Source of the DNA: Entoloma clypeatum
Taxonomy: Eukaryota; Basidiomycota; Agaricomycetes; Agaricales; Entolomataceae
Assembly (NCBI GenBank): GCA_963565915.1
Contig: OY751486.1
Coordinates: forward strand, 1,178,001 to 1,242,000
Length of the DNA: 64,000 nucleotides
Reading direction: 5' to 3'
A program made the translations under genes and the position numbers. Below the pieces are notes generated by a model that searched no databases, was not told the origin of the DNA, and saw only the letters and a list, made by a program, of their open reading frames with translations. This document shows positions 19,355-30,457 of the stretch, one piece after another; positions within the stretch are counted from its first letter, which is position 1; the number at the start of each line of letters is the position of its first letter.

Positions 19355-19505
19355 AAATCGAGGACCACGTCAAAGAGTGGGGCGCAACGCACAAGTTGAA
19401 GCCAGGTCCTTTCTGCCAACGTCACACTTACCGCATTCCGCTCCTCCGCTACTCCGCTCCGACTCGTCCGACGCTTTCCGACGTTGAGAAACACGCTACG
19501 TGACA
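19355..19505 (+). repeat. 3' LTR of B, second part
   Basis: Last 151 bp of the split LTR, ending GCTACGTGACA. Together with 12909-13308 it gives 551 bp, equal to the 5' LTR within one base. Confidence 0.93.
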
Positions 19506-20899
19506 GTTATAGTGGTCCTATGGTCTGAACCAAGTAATAGAAAACAATGCTAATAAGAGATCAGCAAATAATTCACTGGCAAAAGACACCACAGCACAAA
19601 ACTGGCTGTGGCGACAATGTTCTTTTGCTGGTCAATGAGTCACCATCTCAACGGTTATCTAGGGCATGTGTGCAGTGCCGGCAAAGCTGTAGACACAGTT
19701 GAAAGTGAAGCTTACCAGTTTATTTGTTCTAATACACCGTAGAAAGTCTCTCCCCACCACAGAACCATCTGGAGGTTCATTCCCGATTATGTGAGGATAT
19801 GAATAAAGATATGCGGATACCATGTAGAGGTAGAACATGGTGAAAAAAGCTGAAATGTATGTCCTCATCTTTGGCACAGATCATCATTTTATGCCTGCGG
19901 TGCAATCTGGGCACCTGTGTATGGCTATTCTCTAGTGTGAGTAGGTCTCAACGCATCAATAGTAAATGGTGTGATGTATAGATAGGTGTTAAAAAGTATC
20001 AGACAACTTGCACATCAAAAATATCTATGTATTCATCATCTGGCATTATTATTGTATGGTCAATAAATCTATAGATGGTTGTATAGGGTGTATCAGATGT
20101 ACATCTACTTGATACAAAAAGTTCCAAGAGAATCCATGCCATGTGGAAGACTGGAGATAAGACTTTGTCCAAAATATGTCTCAGAATCCCATGTGCATAA
20201 CAATGACAGTGTTGGGAACGAAATCATGTTTTCTACATTTCCCACTTGATGGGCCACAAGTTAACTAATGGATAGATGCCTATGAACTCATGAAAAGTAT
20301 ATATACAGCTGGATACTCAAGCTATGTATGATAGAGAATCTGTATTCTGAAATGAGAGATCAAAACACAGGCAAAATTGTGATGCAACAGTGCATCATGG
20401 GTTACTCCAAACACCAAAACCAATGTTTTCCTCCTTTCCCCTTTCCACAACCACTTTAGTCTACATGTACTGTTTGTATACCATTGAAACATTGTATGTA
20501 AACCTCCTCAGACCATTCAACTAAAGTTCAAGGACTTGATAAGGTGAATATGAGCAAAATAGGTCGAAAATTTGACCAAAATCTTTTATTTCACCTTTGG
20601 ATTCTCCACATTCAGGGGATCTCAGAACACCTTCATTTTTCAAATTTGGTTCATTCCTTAGGGAGATTTGACACTTTTCCTCAAATCTGCACATTTGATT
20701 ATTTCTATCATATCTGGACTTCTAAAAATTATACAAAGTGTGTCACAAGGTGAATACATATGCAGTCATGAGTCCTATTGCTTCAAACTATTATTAAATC
20801 ATGAGGAAGGCACCGTGCATGCCTGCGCAATGTCTTTGGTGCATTGTTTACTATTATTTGGTTCAGACCATGGGCCTCTATAACTTGGAATCCATGGCA
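19506..20899 (+). mobile_element. Interior of the long-inverted-repeat DNA transposon, no gene seen
   Basis: The first ~110 bp continue the left arm (the block near 19510-19545 is inverted at 20850-20885). The rest is AT-rich, with only short open frames and no recognisable domain. The element looks non-autonomous. Confidence 0.55.
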
Positions 20900-22144
20900 A
20901 AATTTGATAAAATAAATACATACTTGATGATACAACATGCTCCCCTACCTAACTGATATAGTAGAAAAGTTTACTTGTTCCTGTGTAGAGATAATGAGGA
21001 GGATGTGCGATATTTTTGGAGATTTGTTTACATGTATTTGACATGTGTGATGTGTGTGTGTCGCGCATCATGCAACATTGAACCCACACATCCACCCATT
21101 ACTGACTGTGCAATGAGGAGCACACATGCTGAAAAGCTCAGAATATATACATGGATTTTTATTCAATCAGTCATGAGCAGCACAAACTGGTCATAAGCAT
21201 CAAAAATGGTAAAAAACCATTACATCAGCATGGATTAAAGGCTTGCTTTCACTGATGGCCTGTTGCCGGTCTGTCGCCAGTCTTTCACTGGTTTTTGGCT
21301 GTGGTGTCTTTCGCCAGTGAATTATTTGCCAATCTGTTGTTAGCATTGTTCTTTGTATATGGAGTGTTGCCGACACTCAAGGCTTGCTTCTGCCGATGGG
21401 TCATCAATTCGCCGATGGCCTGTCGCCGTCTCGCCGGTTTGTCGCCGGTCTTTCGCCCGTTTTTCGCTGTAGCATCTTTCGCCGGTGAATGATATGCCGA
21501 TCTGTCGTTAGCATCATTCTTTTAATTTGCAGTGTTGCCGGCCCTCAAGACTTGGTTTCGCCGGTGGCCCATTTATTCGCCGATGGCCTGTCGCCGGTCT
21601 TTCACTAGTTTTTCACTGTAGCATCTTTCGCCGGTGAATGATATGCTGATCTGTCGTTAGCATTGTTATTTTAATTTGCAGTGTTGCCGGCCCTCAAGAC
21701 TTGGTTTCGCCGGTGGCCCATTCATTCGCCGATGGCCTGTCGCCGATTTGTGGCCGGTCTTTTGATGGTTTTTTGCTGTGGTGTCTCTCGCCGGTGAATT
21801 ATTCGCCGATCTGTCGGTAGCATCGTTCTTTTCATTTGCAGTGCTGCCGGCACTCAAGGCTCGCTTTCGCCGATGGGTCATCAATTTGCCGATGGCCTGT
21901 CGCCGTGTCGCCGGTTTGTCGCCGGTCCTTCGCTGGTTTTTCGCCGTGGTGTCTTTTGCCGGTGAATTATTTGCCGATCTGTTGGATGTTGTCGCCGGCG
22001 ACATTTTTTCTTCGCCGGTGACATTATTATTTCGCCGTTCGCCGTGGTAAATTCGCTGGTGTTGTAGCGAATTCGCTGCTTCCGTAATTTACCATACACT
22101 GTATGCCTTCGCTGGACCGTAAATTACAATACAGTGTAGGTTGA
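20900..22144 (-). mobile_element. Right arm of the long-inverted-repeat DNA transposon
   Basis: Inverted counterpart of 5225-6250, including the tandem units (about 21240-22050) and the terminal segment ending GTAGGTTGA at 22144. The end sequence TTACAATACAGTGTAGG is the inverse of the left start with a few changes. Flanks on both sides are the minisatellite, so the element inserted into that array. Confidence 0.75.
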
Positions 22145-22276
22145 CTACCTGCAACGGCCCCTCCTGTGCCCAACGGCCTCCACTCACGCCCCACGGCCTC
22201 GACTCACCCCCAATGGCCTCCACCCACGCCCAACAGCGTCAACTCGCGCCCCACAGCCCCTCCTGTGCCCAACGGC
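22145..22276. repeat. Minisatellite, middle block
   Basis: Continuation of the ~20-bp array of 4917-5224 beyond the DNA transposon; it ends with ACGGC at 22272-22276, the target duplication of the next LTR. Confidence 0.85.
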
Positions 22277-22895
22277 TGTAAGGGCGACCTTACGATCCAA
22301 CAACTCCGAAGTGCTCCGAAGCGACTCCGACGTCGGAGGTGGTGGAAAGAGAATGCGAAAGGGAGAAGAAAGGAGAAGGGAAGGGATATTGCCTGTATCG
22401 CTGGGCATGGAGAAATGCGGAGCTCCGATGGAGAAACGACAGTGTCAAGTGTGCAGGAAGTGCGGAGCTACGTCGGAAAAGTGCGGAGCTATATCGGAGG
22501 AGTGCGGAGCTCCGATGGAGGTACCAGGATATAGGAATACGGAGGGTAAGATGGACCTTGGTGTTAGTGAAACCAATGAAAGCAATGTTGCCCTTACAGT
22601 AAGATGGATGGAAATCCATCATAGGGAACTATCCTGAACAAGGCTTTGGAACATTGGAACCCAGTGGGGGTGGATGGAGGAGAGTCGGAACAGGTGGAGA
22701 GATTTCGGAGTAGATCGGAGCAGCATCGGAGCAGCATCGGAGGTTATAGGAGGGTGATGGAGTTGCGAGAGCAGTCAACAAAAAGGAGGATTGTCTTGAC
22801 ATTGTATGGGCAGAGTCGAGGAACAGAAAGAAACAAGGATAGAAGGAATGACTTCCTTGCTAAGGTCTCTAATCCTCTAGGGGCTTGCCCTTACA
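22277..22895 (-). repeat. Solo LTR, family-I-like, with 5-bp target duplication
   Basis: 619 bp from TGTAAGGGCGACC to GCTTGCCCTTACA, the family-I termini, flanked by ACGGC at 22272-22276 and 22896-22900. Both sides are minisatellite. An inner CCCTTACA near 22590 suggests an internal duplication. Longer than the LTRs of A, C and E, so a subfamily. Confidence 0.85.
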
Positions 22896-23095
22896 ACGGC
22901 CTCCACTCATGCCCCACGGCCTCCACCCACACCCAACGGCATCCACCCATGCCCAACGCCCCCTATCGTGCCCAACAGCCTCCACTCACGCCCAAAGCCG
23001 CCGAATCACGCCCAAAGCCGCCGAATCACGCCCAAAGCCGCCGAATCGCGCCCAACGTGTCGAACAGCCTCCGTTCATGCCCAACGGCTACCACT
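22896..23095. repeat. Minisatellite, right block
   Basis: Further ~20-bp units, including three near-identical CGCCCAAAGCCGCCGAATCA repeats near 22990-23055. No gene. Confidence 0.85.
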
Positions 23096-23214
23096 CCCAT
23101 ATGTATATAAATTTAGCCACGATGTATAATTAATCGACCCACTCAACCGGTTCTGACTGGTCCAGACTGGTTCGGTCCACCATCCATGGGTCCGATGGAC
23201 CGGTCCCCCCACAT
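23096..23214. other. Short spacer rich in GGTCC palindromes
   Basis: AT-rich, then a run of ACCGGT/GGTCC-type inverted motifs (23145-23205) resembling the block at 59425-59625. It forms the 5' break point of copy C. Confidence 0.4.
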
Positions 23215-24391
23215 GGCACGTTTAATTGGTCAGTATTGCAAAACTTGCGACCCCTGCCTCTGCACCAAGGTCTGACGCTCCACACCCTCTGGTGAACTCC
23301 ATCCGCTCCCAGTCCCGTCAGAGCGATGGCAGGTAACTAGTGTTGATTTTATCACTGAACTACCAGAAGCCCATGGGTATGACACTATCATGGTAGTAGT
23401 AGACTCAGTCGGGAAACGCGGACACTTCATTCCGACGCACTCCGCTCTCTCCGCCCTCAGATCTGCAAAATCTTATGTTCAACATGTTTGGAAGCTTCAC
23501 GGTCTTCCGGAGGCCATTGTCTCCGATCGCGGACCACAGTTTGTCGCCAAGTTCACACAGGAATTGTACAGGCTGTTAGGTATCAAGGTTGCTGCCTCGA
23601 CGGCCTACCATCCGCAGTCGGACGGACAGACGGAACACGTGAACGAGGGATTGGAACAATACCTCCGACTGTTTGTCAATGAGTGACAGGACGATTGGGA
23701 CGAATGGCTTCCGATGGCAGAGTTTTCGTACAATAACCATGTCCACGCGTCCACGCGCCAAACCCCCTTCTACGTCGACACCGGACGTCACCCACATATG
23801 GGCTTTGAGCCCCGACAAAGACCGTCAGAGATCGAGGCCGTAGAGGATTTCAGCAAGCGGATGAAGTCCGCATTGGAGGAAGCACGAGCAGCTTTGGGGA
23901 AGGCCAAAGACGACATGGCGTGGTACTACAACCAGTGTCGGACATCTACTCCGACCTTCCAACCGGGCGACAAGGTCTTTCTGGATTCCTCCGACCTCAA
24001 AACCACCCGACCGACCAAAAAGCTGGCTCATAGATATGTAGGCCCGTTTCCGGTTGTCCAACCTGTCGGAACACATGCATACAAACTCAAACTCCCTCCT
24101 TCTATGTCTCGCATTCACCCCATATTCCACATTGTAAAACTGTCGCTGGCTCCGGAAGACCCCTTCCGACGAGATGTCCATATCCCTCCGCCTCCGACTG
24201 CAGTCGGAGAAGAAATGGAATATGAAGTCGAAATGATCTTGGATAGTGGGCTTCAACGAGGCAAGCTGCAGTTCCTAGTCAAGTGGAAGGGGTACGGCTA
24301 CGAGAAAAACTCATGGGAGACGGAGGAGGATGTCCACGCTCCGCGCCTGGTCCGGGAATTTTACCGCCGACACCCGGGAGCTCCGCGTTGA
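23215..24391 (+). pseudogene. Integrase and chromodomain of family-I copy C, 5'-truncated
   Basis: Begins inside the integrase zinc domain (PHMARLIGQYCKTCDPC). The catalytic core has VDFITELPEAHGYD, SDRGPQFVAKF and QSDGQTEHVNEG. TGA at 23684-23686 interrupts NE-QDDWDEW where copy A has CGT. The C-terminal frame 23714-24391 is open, with an SH3-like fold region (FQPGDKVFLDSSDLKTTRP) and a chromodomain (EYEVEMILDSGL, FLVKWKGYGYEKNSWE). It supplies the integrase end of the family that A and E lack in this window. No antisense gene fits between it and the LTR. Confidence 0.9.
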
Positions 24392-24465
24392 ATCGCTGCA
24401 ATGGCCTTCGAGTCCTGTACATTTCGCCTTGCGCGTCGAGATGCCGCGCCTTAGAAGGGGGGTAA

Positions 24466-24958
24466 TGTAAGGGCAACCATCCAATTTCCTCAATCCAACA
24501 CCTCCGACACCTCCGACCCATTCTCCAACCCTCCAACCGTCGTGGTACGTCTATTATTTATATTACTATACTTTACGTTTCCTTTCGTTTCCATCTATCC
24601 TTCGACACCTCCGACCTCTGACACTTCCGACCCGTCCTCTGCGTCGGAGTGCACGTCGGAGCAATGATTTATACCACCACATGCACACTTCCAATTTACA
24701 TATTCCGTTTCCATCCCTACTCCTGATCTTTGTTGTATTTCAACATTCCTCTCCTCATTTCCAATTCTCGTCGTCTAGATAGCTGTCTAGCCTGCAAGGG
24801 AATCCTCAGAACTTTCTCTTTGGATTTCCCTTGCAAGGTATGCCTCGTATTGTACTTTGTAGAGTCTAATTTAACTTTGGATTTCCCTTGCAAGTCGTCC
24901 GACGTCGGAGTCGCTTCGGAGCACTTCGGAGTTGTTGGATCGTAAGGTCGCCCTTACA
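24466..24958 (+). repeat. 3' LTR of copy C
   Basis: 493 bp, TGTAAGGGCAACC to TCGCCCTTACA, preceded by a purine tract (AGAAGGGGGGTAA). It contains AGAACTTTCT at 24808-24817, the family self-primer. Confidence 0.9.
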
Positions 24959-24959
24959 C

Positions 24960-25640
24960 AATGATGATTTCATTCACGTCAATACCCCAATGACAGTCCT
25001 CAATGCTGATGGAAATATCATCCTCTGGTATTTACCTGACGCCCTCTCACGGCCTCAATTTTGGTTCTGGATTCTCTTATGCAAAAGGAATGGAAAAACT
25101 ACCTGATCCACCTGGAAACCAGTCATTGGGCCCCACTCTCCTGTTCTTCCTGCCCAGGTAGTGAGGACAGCAATGCCTCAAATCGTCATGCTCCCTGGAG
25201 TTGTGATCCCACTCTATTCACCTCAGGTGAACTCCTAGCGCCAGGGATTGTTGACATCGCTCCCTGCTGGTTCCAGGCAGGCCATTCCATTTGTTTTCCC
25301 CCTCCTCTGTCTTTTGGTCAATCTCAACTCATCTCTTATTCCAGGCAAGCACCGCGCGGCCCGAAATCTCCAAATCATACAAGACAGAATCATCCTATGC
25401 CACCGCCTGGCTCAAAGCCAACAGCCACTTCTTGCCATCCATGGGTTCCATCTTGGCCATCGCGCATCCGGAGCAATACCTTGTCAGACTCACTATGCTC
25501 GAATGGCTCAAGGACGACCCTTCTCATCTCCGGGAACCAGTTCACATCTCAAAAGTCCTCGAGACTTGGTGCACTCCATTCTCCGGTGTTTCCATCATTT
25601 GCAACCGGAAGACCCTAGTGATGGACAGGGGTATCCCACA
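24960..25640 (+). pseudogene. Relic of a basidiomycete TET/JBP-like 2OG-Fe(II) dioxygenase
   Basis: Fragments in two frames read NADGNIILWYLPDALSRPQ, then LLAPGIVDIAPCWFQAGHS, and AHPEQYLVRLTMLEWLKDD before WCTPFSGVSIICNRKTLV. From memory, these match the order of a mushroom protein family with a JBP1/TET oxygenase domain whose active-site HxD follows the NR-TP stretch. Here that motif is lost (reads VMDRG or SDGQ by frame). No intact frame remains. The family call is from motif recall, so moderate; it could be another mushroom hypothetical. Confidence 0.5.
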
Positions 25641-25648
25641 GGTAAACC

Positions 25649-25735
25649 TTACCCTTACCCTCGAAAAACTGTACCCCTCGCCAAGGGTAAGGAAACCCTC
25701 ACCTACGGGTGAGGGGTTTTGAGGGTATGCGGGGG
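25649..25735. repeat. Short GC-rich fold-back repeat
   Basis: TACCCTC...CCCCTCGCC pairs imperfectly with GGTGAGGGG...GAGGGTA across ~85 bp, with an inner AAGGGTAAGG. Could be a tiny MITE. Confidence 0.4.
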
Positions 25736-25819
25736 TATGGAATACATCCACATAATCATTAATGTTGTATGTACAGATCAAGGTGCACTTGATCTATTGT
25801 GTTTGCGATGTAGTGATAT

Positions 25820-26303
25820 TGTTAAGAACTGATCGACAAAATGTCGGAGCTACGTCGGACGCGTCGGAAGGTCGGAGGGTCGGAGTGCGTGCAATGTAGG
25901 GGCAAGGACTTGGCTTCAACTTGTGTGTTGCGCCCTCGCTAATACATTGGTGTCCTTATTTCGGAGGATCGGAGGATCGGAGGTCGGAGGTCGGACTCAA
26001 GTTAAGAGTCGGAAAGAGGACGGGAGGTATGATGTCGAATCTAAGTTGATATTCAAACTGAAGCTAATACACAATCCTACATAAGTTTAAATACTATGTC
26101 GGAGGACGTGTGGCTTCGTCGGAGTCGGATAACGAGTGGCTGTCGGAGATTCTTAACATAAGTAAAATGGTCGGATGTAAGTAATGTACGTAGTAACGAG
26201 ATTCATAACAGTAAGTATGCATAATAAGTATTAGTCAAAATGTCGGAGGTGTCGGAGGTGTCGGGATTGGTCGGAAATCGTCGGAATGGATCGGAATGTA
26301 ACA
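25820..26303 (-). repeat. 3' LTR of D
   Basis: 484 bp, TGTTAAGAACTG at 25820 to GGAATGTAACA at 26303 on the plus strand (TGTTA/TAACA termini). Confidence 0.96.
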
Positions 26304-26371
26304 GTATTTCCCCCTTAGGGCCGAACCCATGAGGCCTAAGGACCTAGGTGGTCGGTGCGCGTGAACTGCGT

Positions 26372-26393
26372 CATGTGATGCGTTGGTTGAAAA
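26372..26393 (+). promoter_or_regulatory. Conserved upstream block of the antisense gene (D)
   Basis: CATGTG (26372-26377) and TTGGTTGAAAA (26383-26393), 77-98 nt before the ATG at 26470. The second motif is identical in B and F although the surrounding sequence has diverged. Confidence 0.5.
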
Positions 26394-26469
26394 TACCGTC
26401 TGAGTGGTTCTTTCTTCTTGTTCCCCCATTCTCTTTTCGTTTTAAACTCTTCCGAAAATAAACCTCAAT

Positions 26470-27388
26470 ATGTCGGCATCCGATTTTCAAAAGGAGATGG
26501 AGGCGCTGCAGGCTAAGCTCATGGAGGTGGAGGCGAAAAAGCGAGCAGCGGAGGAGGAGGCTGCAAGAAAGGCTGAGGAGGAGCGGAGAGCGGAGGAAGA
26601 GAGGGCTGCGGAGGCGGCGCGGGTAGCGGAGGAGATGCGTCGGGCGTCGGAGCTGGCGGCTCAGAAGAGGGCCGATGAAGTGGCCGCTGCGCAAGGCGCA
26701 TCAAGCAAGGGGTCGGGGGAGCCGCAGGCAGGGAAGAAGAAGAAGACGACGAAGAAGAGGAAGGTGGAGGAAGTGTCGGCGATGGTCGGAGAGGGGTCGG
26801 GAGTCGGGGTCGGGGTCGGCACCTGTGATAGGTGCATTGTGAAGGGCGTCGAATGCGAACACGATGAGTAAGTTCCTCTTTGGTTCGTCTCTTCTGTTTT
26901 AACCTTGTGTTTTTAGGAATAAGTCGTCCTGCAAAGGTTGTATCAAAGACAAGAAGAAGTGCGAGGTCGGAGCGTCGGAGGGGAAGTCGGAGGTGAAGCG
27001 CACGGTGAAGGTGAAGGGAAAAGGGAAAGCGACAGAGGTCGGAGAGTCGGAGTCGGAGGTGACGCTGTTGAGCGTCTTGAAGGAGATTTTGGTGGAGACG
27101 AGGCAGATCCGAAGACTGCTCTCAGCAGTTGAAGGAACTGTCAACATTGCATACATGCCAGAGGAAGTGGAGGAATCGGAGTCGGAGTCGGAGGGATCAG
27201 GGAAGTCGGATGTGAATGAGGAGATAGAGGAGTTGAGCCTGGAGCAGAGGCTGGTGAAGAAGATCAAGCAAGACGTGTTGAATCGGAAGAGGTTGGATAT
27301 GCCGGAGCAGTCCGACATGGACATATCGGACGAGTCGGAGAAGGCGGAGGAGGAGGGTCTGTCTAACAAGAAACAACGTACTAAGTAG
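26470..27388 (+). CDS. Antisense two-exon Zn2Cys6 protein of chromovirus D
   Basis: join(26470..26867, 26917..27388), 289 aa. The 49-bp intron has a GTAAGT donor and a TTTTTAG acceptor, at the same place in the zinc cluster as in B and F. Residues ~5-75 are an Ala/Glu/Arg coiled coil, then a Lys-rich KKKKTTKKRK that could be a nuclear signal. Cysteines 119, 122, 129, 138, 141 and 148 make C-x2-C-x6-C-x8-C-x2-C-x6-C. The rest is acidic, with Ser-Glu repeats, ending KKQRTK. Apart from the layout the sequence is very different from the B protein, so the architecture is old. Convergent with pol (27-bp gap). Function inferred only. Confidence 0.8.
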
Positions 27389-27415
27389 ATAGAATAGTAC
27401 TTGTTTTTTCTTGTT

Positions 27416-30022
27416 TCAGAGCGATGTGAGCGGACCCGGTTTGTCGGGATAAGCGGAGTGAAAGTCGGAGACAAGCTCGGGGGCATTTTCCAATTCATTG
27501 GCTGGTAGCCAAGAGAATTCTTCATCAGTGTTTTCATATCCTAACCAACGGACGAAATATAGTAGCTTGCAGCTACGTCGTCGGTCGATCTTTGAGTCGA
27601 CTATTTCAGCGATCTCGTACTCAAGTTCTCCGTCAATGTCAATCGGAGGAGGCGGAGGTTGGGTCCGATTCGGAATGGTGTTCGGAGTTGCGGGTTCAAG
27701 CATGGAGACGTGGTAGACGGGGTGAACACCGCGGAATGTGTCGGGGAGTCGGAGGGTAAAGGAGTGTGTGCCGGGTTGTGCAATGATCTCGTATGGTCCC
27801 AAGTACTTTTCTGAGAGTTTCTTGGATGGGCGTGTTGTGCGGAAGAACTGTGCTTTGACGAAAACCTGTTGTCTGACAGAAAATGTCGGAGGTGTGATCC
27901 GATTATTGTCGGAGGACTTCTGGTAACGTCGTTGAGCGTCGGAGATGGTGGCTTTCAGTTCTTGGTGAAGTTCGTCTAAGTCGGTCACGAAGGATCGGGC
28001 TCGGGAAGAGGCGAGGTCTCGTTCCGGGTGAACAGTAATGTTCGGATGGTAACCCTTGTTAGCAAAGAAGGGAGATATGCCAGTGGTAGCACTAGGTGCG
28101 TTGTTGTACGCGAACTCCGCAATCGGAAGGAGAGCGGACCAGTTGTCCTGTTGGTAGTTGCAGAATATCCGCAAGTACTGTTCGAGGGTCTGGTTAGTGC
28201 GTTCGGTTTGGCCATCACCTTCGGGATGGTAACCGGAGGTGAAGTGGAGGGTCATGTTTAGAGCCTTTCCGAGAGATCGGAAGAATCGGGAGACGAATTC
28301 GGGGCCGCAGTCAGAGGTGACATGTTCGGGGATGCCGTGTTTAGAGAAGATGTGTAGTACGAAAAGTACGGCAAGGTCTTCGGAAATGCAGTGAATTGTT
28401 GTCGGAATGAAAATACTTTGTTTCGTTAATCGGTCAACGATAACGAGGATTGAATCAAAGTTGTCGGAGGTCGGAAGGGTCTCGATGAAATCCATTGAGA
28501 TAGAATTCCAAGGTCGTTCGGGGATCGGAAGCTGTTTGAGTAGACCGTAAGGCTTGTGTCTTTGTGGCTTCGATCGCATGCAAGTGGTACATGACTTGCA
28601 ATAGTGTTTAATGAAATCTCGTATTCCGGGCCAGGTATAATCACGCTGAATGAGACTGAGTGTCTTGTTCTGACCTGGGTGTCCAGCAAGCATATGATCG
28701 TGCTTGTGCTGTAGGACTCGGAGTCGGAGGTCGTCGGAGTCGGGAACGTATATCCGATCGTCATGTCGGAGGAAACCATCAGGGTCGAGAGACCAGCGGG
28801 GTTTAGGATCTTTAGAAAGAGTGTTGTAAAGAGTGTCGGAAGGGAGTGCTGTGAGTATGTCGTGGTGAAGCTTTTCTGTGTCCATGATAATGGTTGCACG
28901 GAGGACGGGCTCAAGGAGTTGAGTCGCGCGAACTGAAGCGGAGAGCTGTTCTTGCGAAAAGACTGGTCGGAGGTTGGTCGGATTGATGTCGACGTAGTCG
29001 CTATTTCCCCCTTTAGGGTAGACATCCCAACGTCTAGTTAGAGAGTCAGGTTTAGTTCCCAATCGGCCGGGGCGGAATCGGATGATGAGGTTGAACTGAG
29101 AAAGGTATTCCGACCATCGGACTTGTCGGCGTGAAAGAACTTTGGTGGTGGCAAAATACTCGAGATTTTTGTGGTCGGTAACGACATCAATCGGAGTACC
29201 GGAGCCTTCGAGGTAATGGCGCCAAATTTTAAACGCTTCGTAGATGGCAAGAAGTTCCTTATCGTGAGTGTCATAGTTTACTTTGGGGGCCGTGAAGGTG
29301 CGGGAATGGAATGCGACGGGGTGGACTTCATTGTCAGAGGTGACTATCGACAGAATAGCCGCTAGGGCATAGTCGGATGCGTCGGTTTCGACAATTATCG
29401 GAGAGTCGGGAATCCAGTGTGTCAGGATCGGAGCGGTGGTAAATGCCTTTTTCAGGTCATTAAAAGCGGTTCGAGCGTCGTCGGAGAACAGCCAAGTGGC
29501 ATGTTTCCTGGTTAAACGAGTGAGTGGAATAGTGATGTTGGAATAGAATGGAATGAAACGTCGGTAAAAGTTTGCAAAACCTAAAAAGGACTGGACGTCC
29601 TTTACTCTGTGCGGTTCAGGCCAATCCTGAATAATCTTGACTTTCGCTTCCGACATTTTGAGTCCGTCGGGAGAAAGGATAAATCCAAGATATTCTACAG
29701 TTTCGGCAGAGAAGTCGCACTTGTCGGCGCGGGCGTAAAGACCATGTTGTCGGAGTCGTCGGAGGACTTCTCGGACATGTTTTTTGTGTTCCTCGGGGTT
29801 GTCGGAGTAGATCAGGATGTCGTCGAGGTAAACGGTAACGCAGTTGTCCAGAAGGTCGGAGAAGATGTCGTTCATAAAACGTTGAAAGGCTGCAGGTGCG
29901 TTAGACAATCCGAATGGCATGACTAACCATTCAAATGATCCATAGCGAGTGCGGAATGCAGTTTTCCATTCGTCACCTTCAGCGATGCGGACTAGGTGGT
30001 AGGAATAAGATACTGCCCAATA
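27416..30022 (-). pseudogene. pol of D: RT C-terminal half, RNase H, integrase, chromodomain
   Basis: About 869 residues open, from [16 protein letters not shown] to the TGA at 27416. It holds YLDDILIYSDN, RNase H (VETDASDYALAAIL), integrase (HMLAGHPGQNKTLSL, CTTCMRSKP, TSDCGPEF, GDGQTERTNQ) and a chromodomain (EYEIAEIVDSKIDRRR, YFVRWLGYE). Compared with B, some 670 bp are missing between protease and this point, including the KKDGSLR region and the first catalytic aspartate (ALDLRHA), and the frame changes at the joint. SDCG for SDRG is another CpG-type change. Confidence 0.9.
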
Positions 30023-30457
30023 CCCAGTCAATCAACGGATTGTAGCGGGTGAGCCAGTTGTGTCCTAGAACCAAATTACAAGACGAATCGAGGGTTGTCA
30101 TGTAAAACGCGACGGTCAGAAGTTCACCGGAAGGAAATCGGAGAGGAAGATCGATAGATTGTGTGATATAAGTATTTGAAGAACCGTCAAAAAGTTTCAA
30201 AACCATAGGTGAAGGAATCGGAGTCGGAGATAAGTTTAAAGAAGAAATAAATCTGGTATCTGCGAAGCAATGTGTAGAACCAGAATCAATAAGAGTCTTT
30301 ATCGGAAGAGAATCGGAAAAGGTCGGAGATATCAAATCAATACATAGAGAGTTCGGATTTGAGAGAGCGGACGCATTGAGTCGGAGGGTTTCCAAAGGTG
30401 CACGAAAGGAGTCAACGCAATCCCCAGTACGTGCTGGAATCTGAGGACTGCTTACTA
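29979..30457 (-). pseudogene. Protease part of D pol
   Basis: Entered by a -1 slip at 30458-30464 and then open: [10 protein letters not shown], then [18 protein letters not shown] with the DSG catalytic triplet, [17 protein letters not shown]. It runs out of frame at the RT deletion and stops at 29979. Confidence 0.8.

Larger units (their letters stand above)
6275..19505 (+). mobile_element. Ty3/gypsy chromovirus B (family II), nested host of a copia element
   Basis: Plus-strand element: 5' LTR 6275-6824, gag, slippery site, pol, an antisense Zn2Cys6 gene, polypurine tract, and a 3' LTR split by copia into 12909-13308 and 19355-19505. Flanks share GTTA (6271-6274 and 19506-19509; 5 bp, AGTTA, if the last LTR base is shared), consistent with a target duplication. 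pol has two single-base deletions (near 9788 and 10654); gag and the antisense gene are open. LTR copies differ mostly by transitions at CpG. Confidence 0.93.

Noticed and set aside
21295..22050. Cys/Phe-rich frames in the right arm
   Set aside because: Products of the tandem units of the DNA transposon, occurring in all frames.
5225..22144. Classing the long-arm element as Helitron or CACTA
   Set aside because: No rolling-circle or transposase protein, no CACTA terminus, and the target duplication could not be set; superfamily left open.
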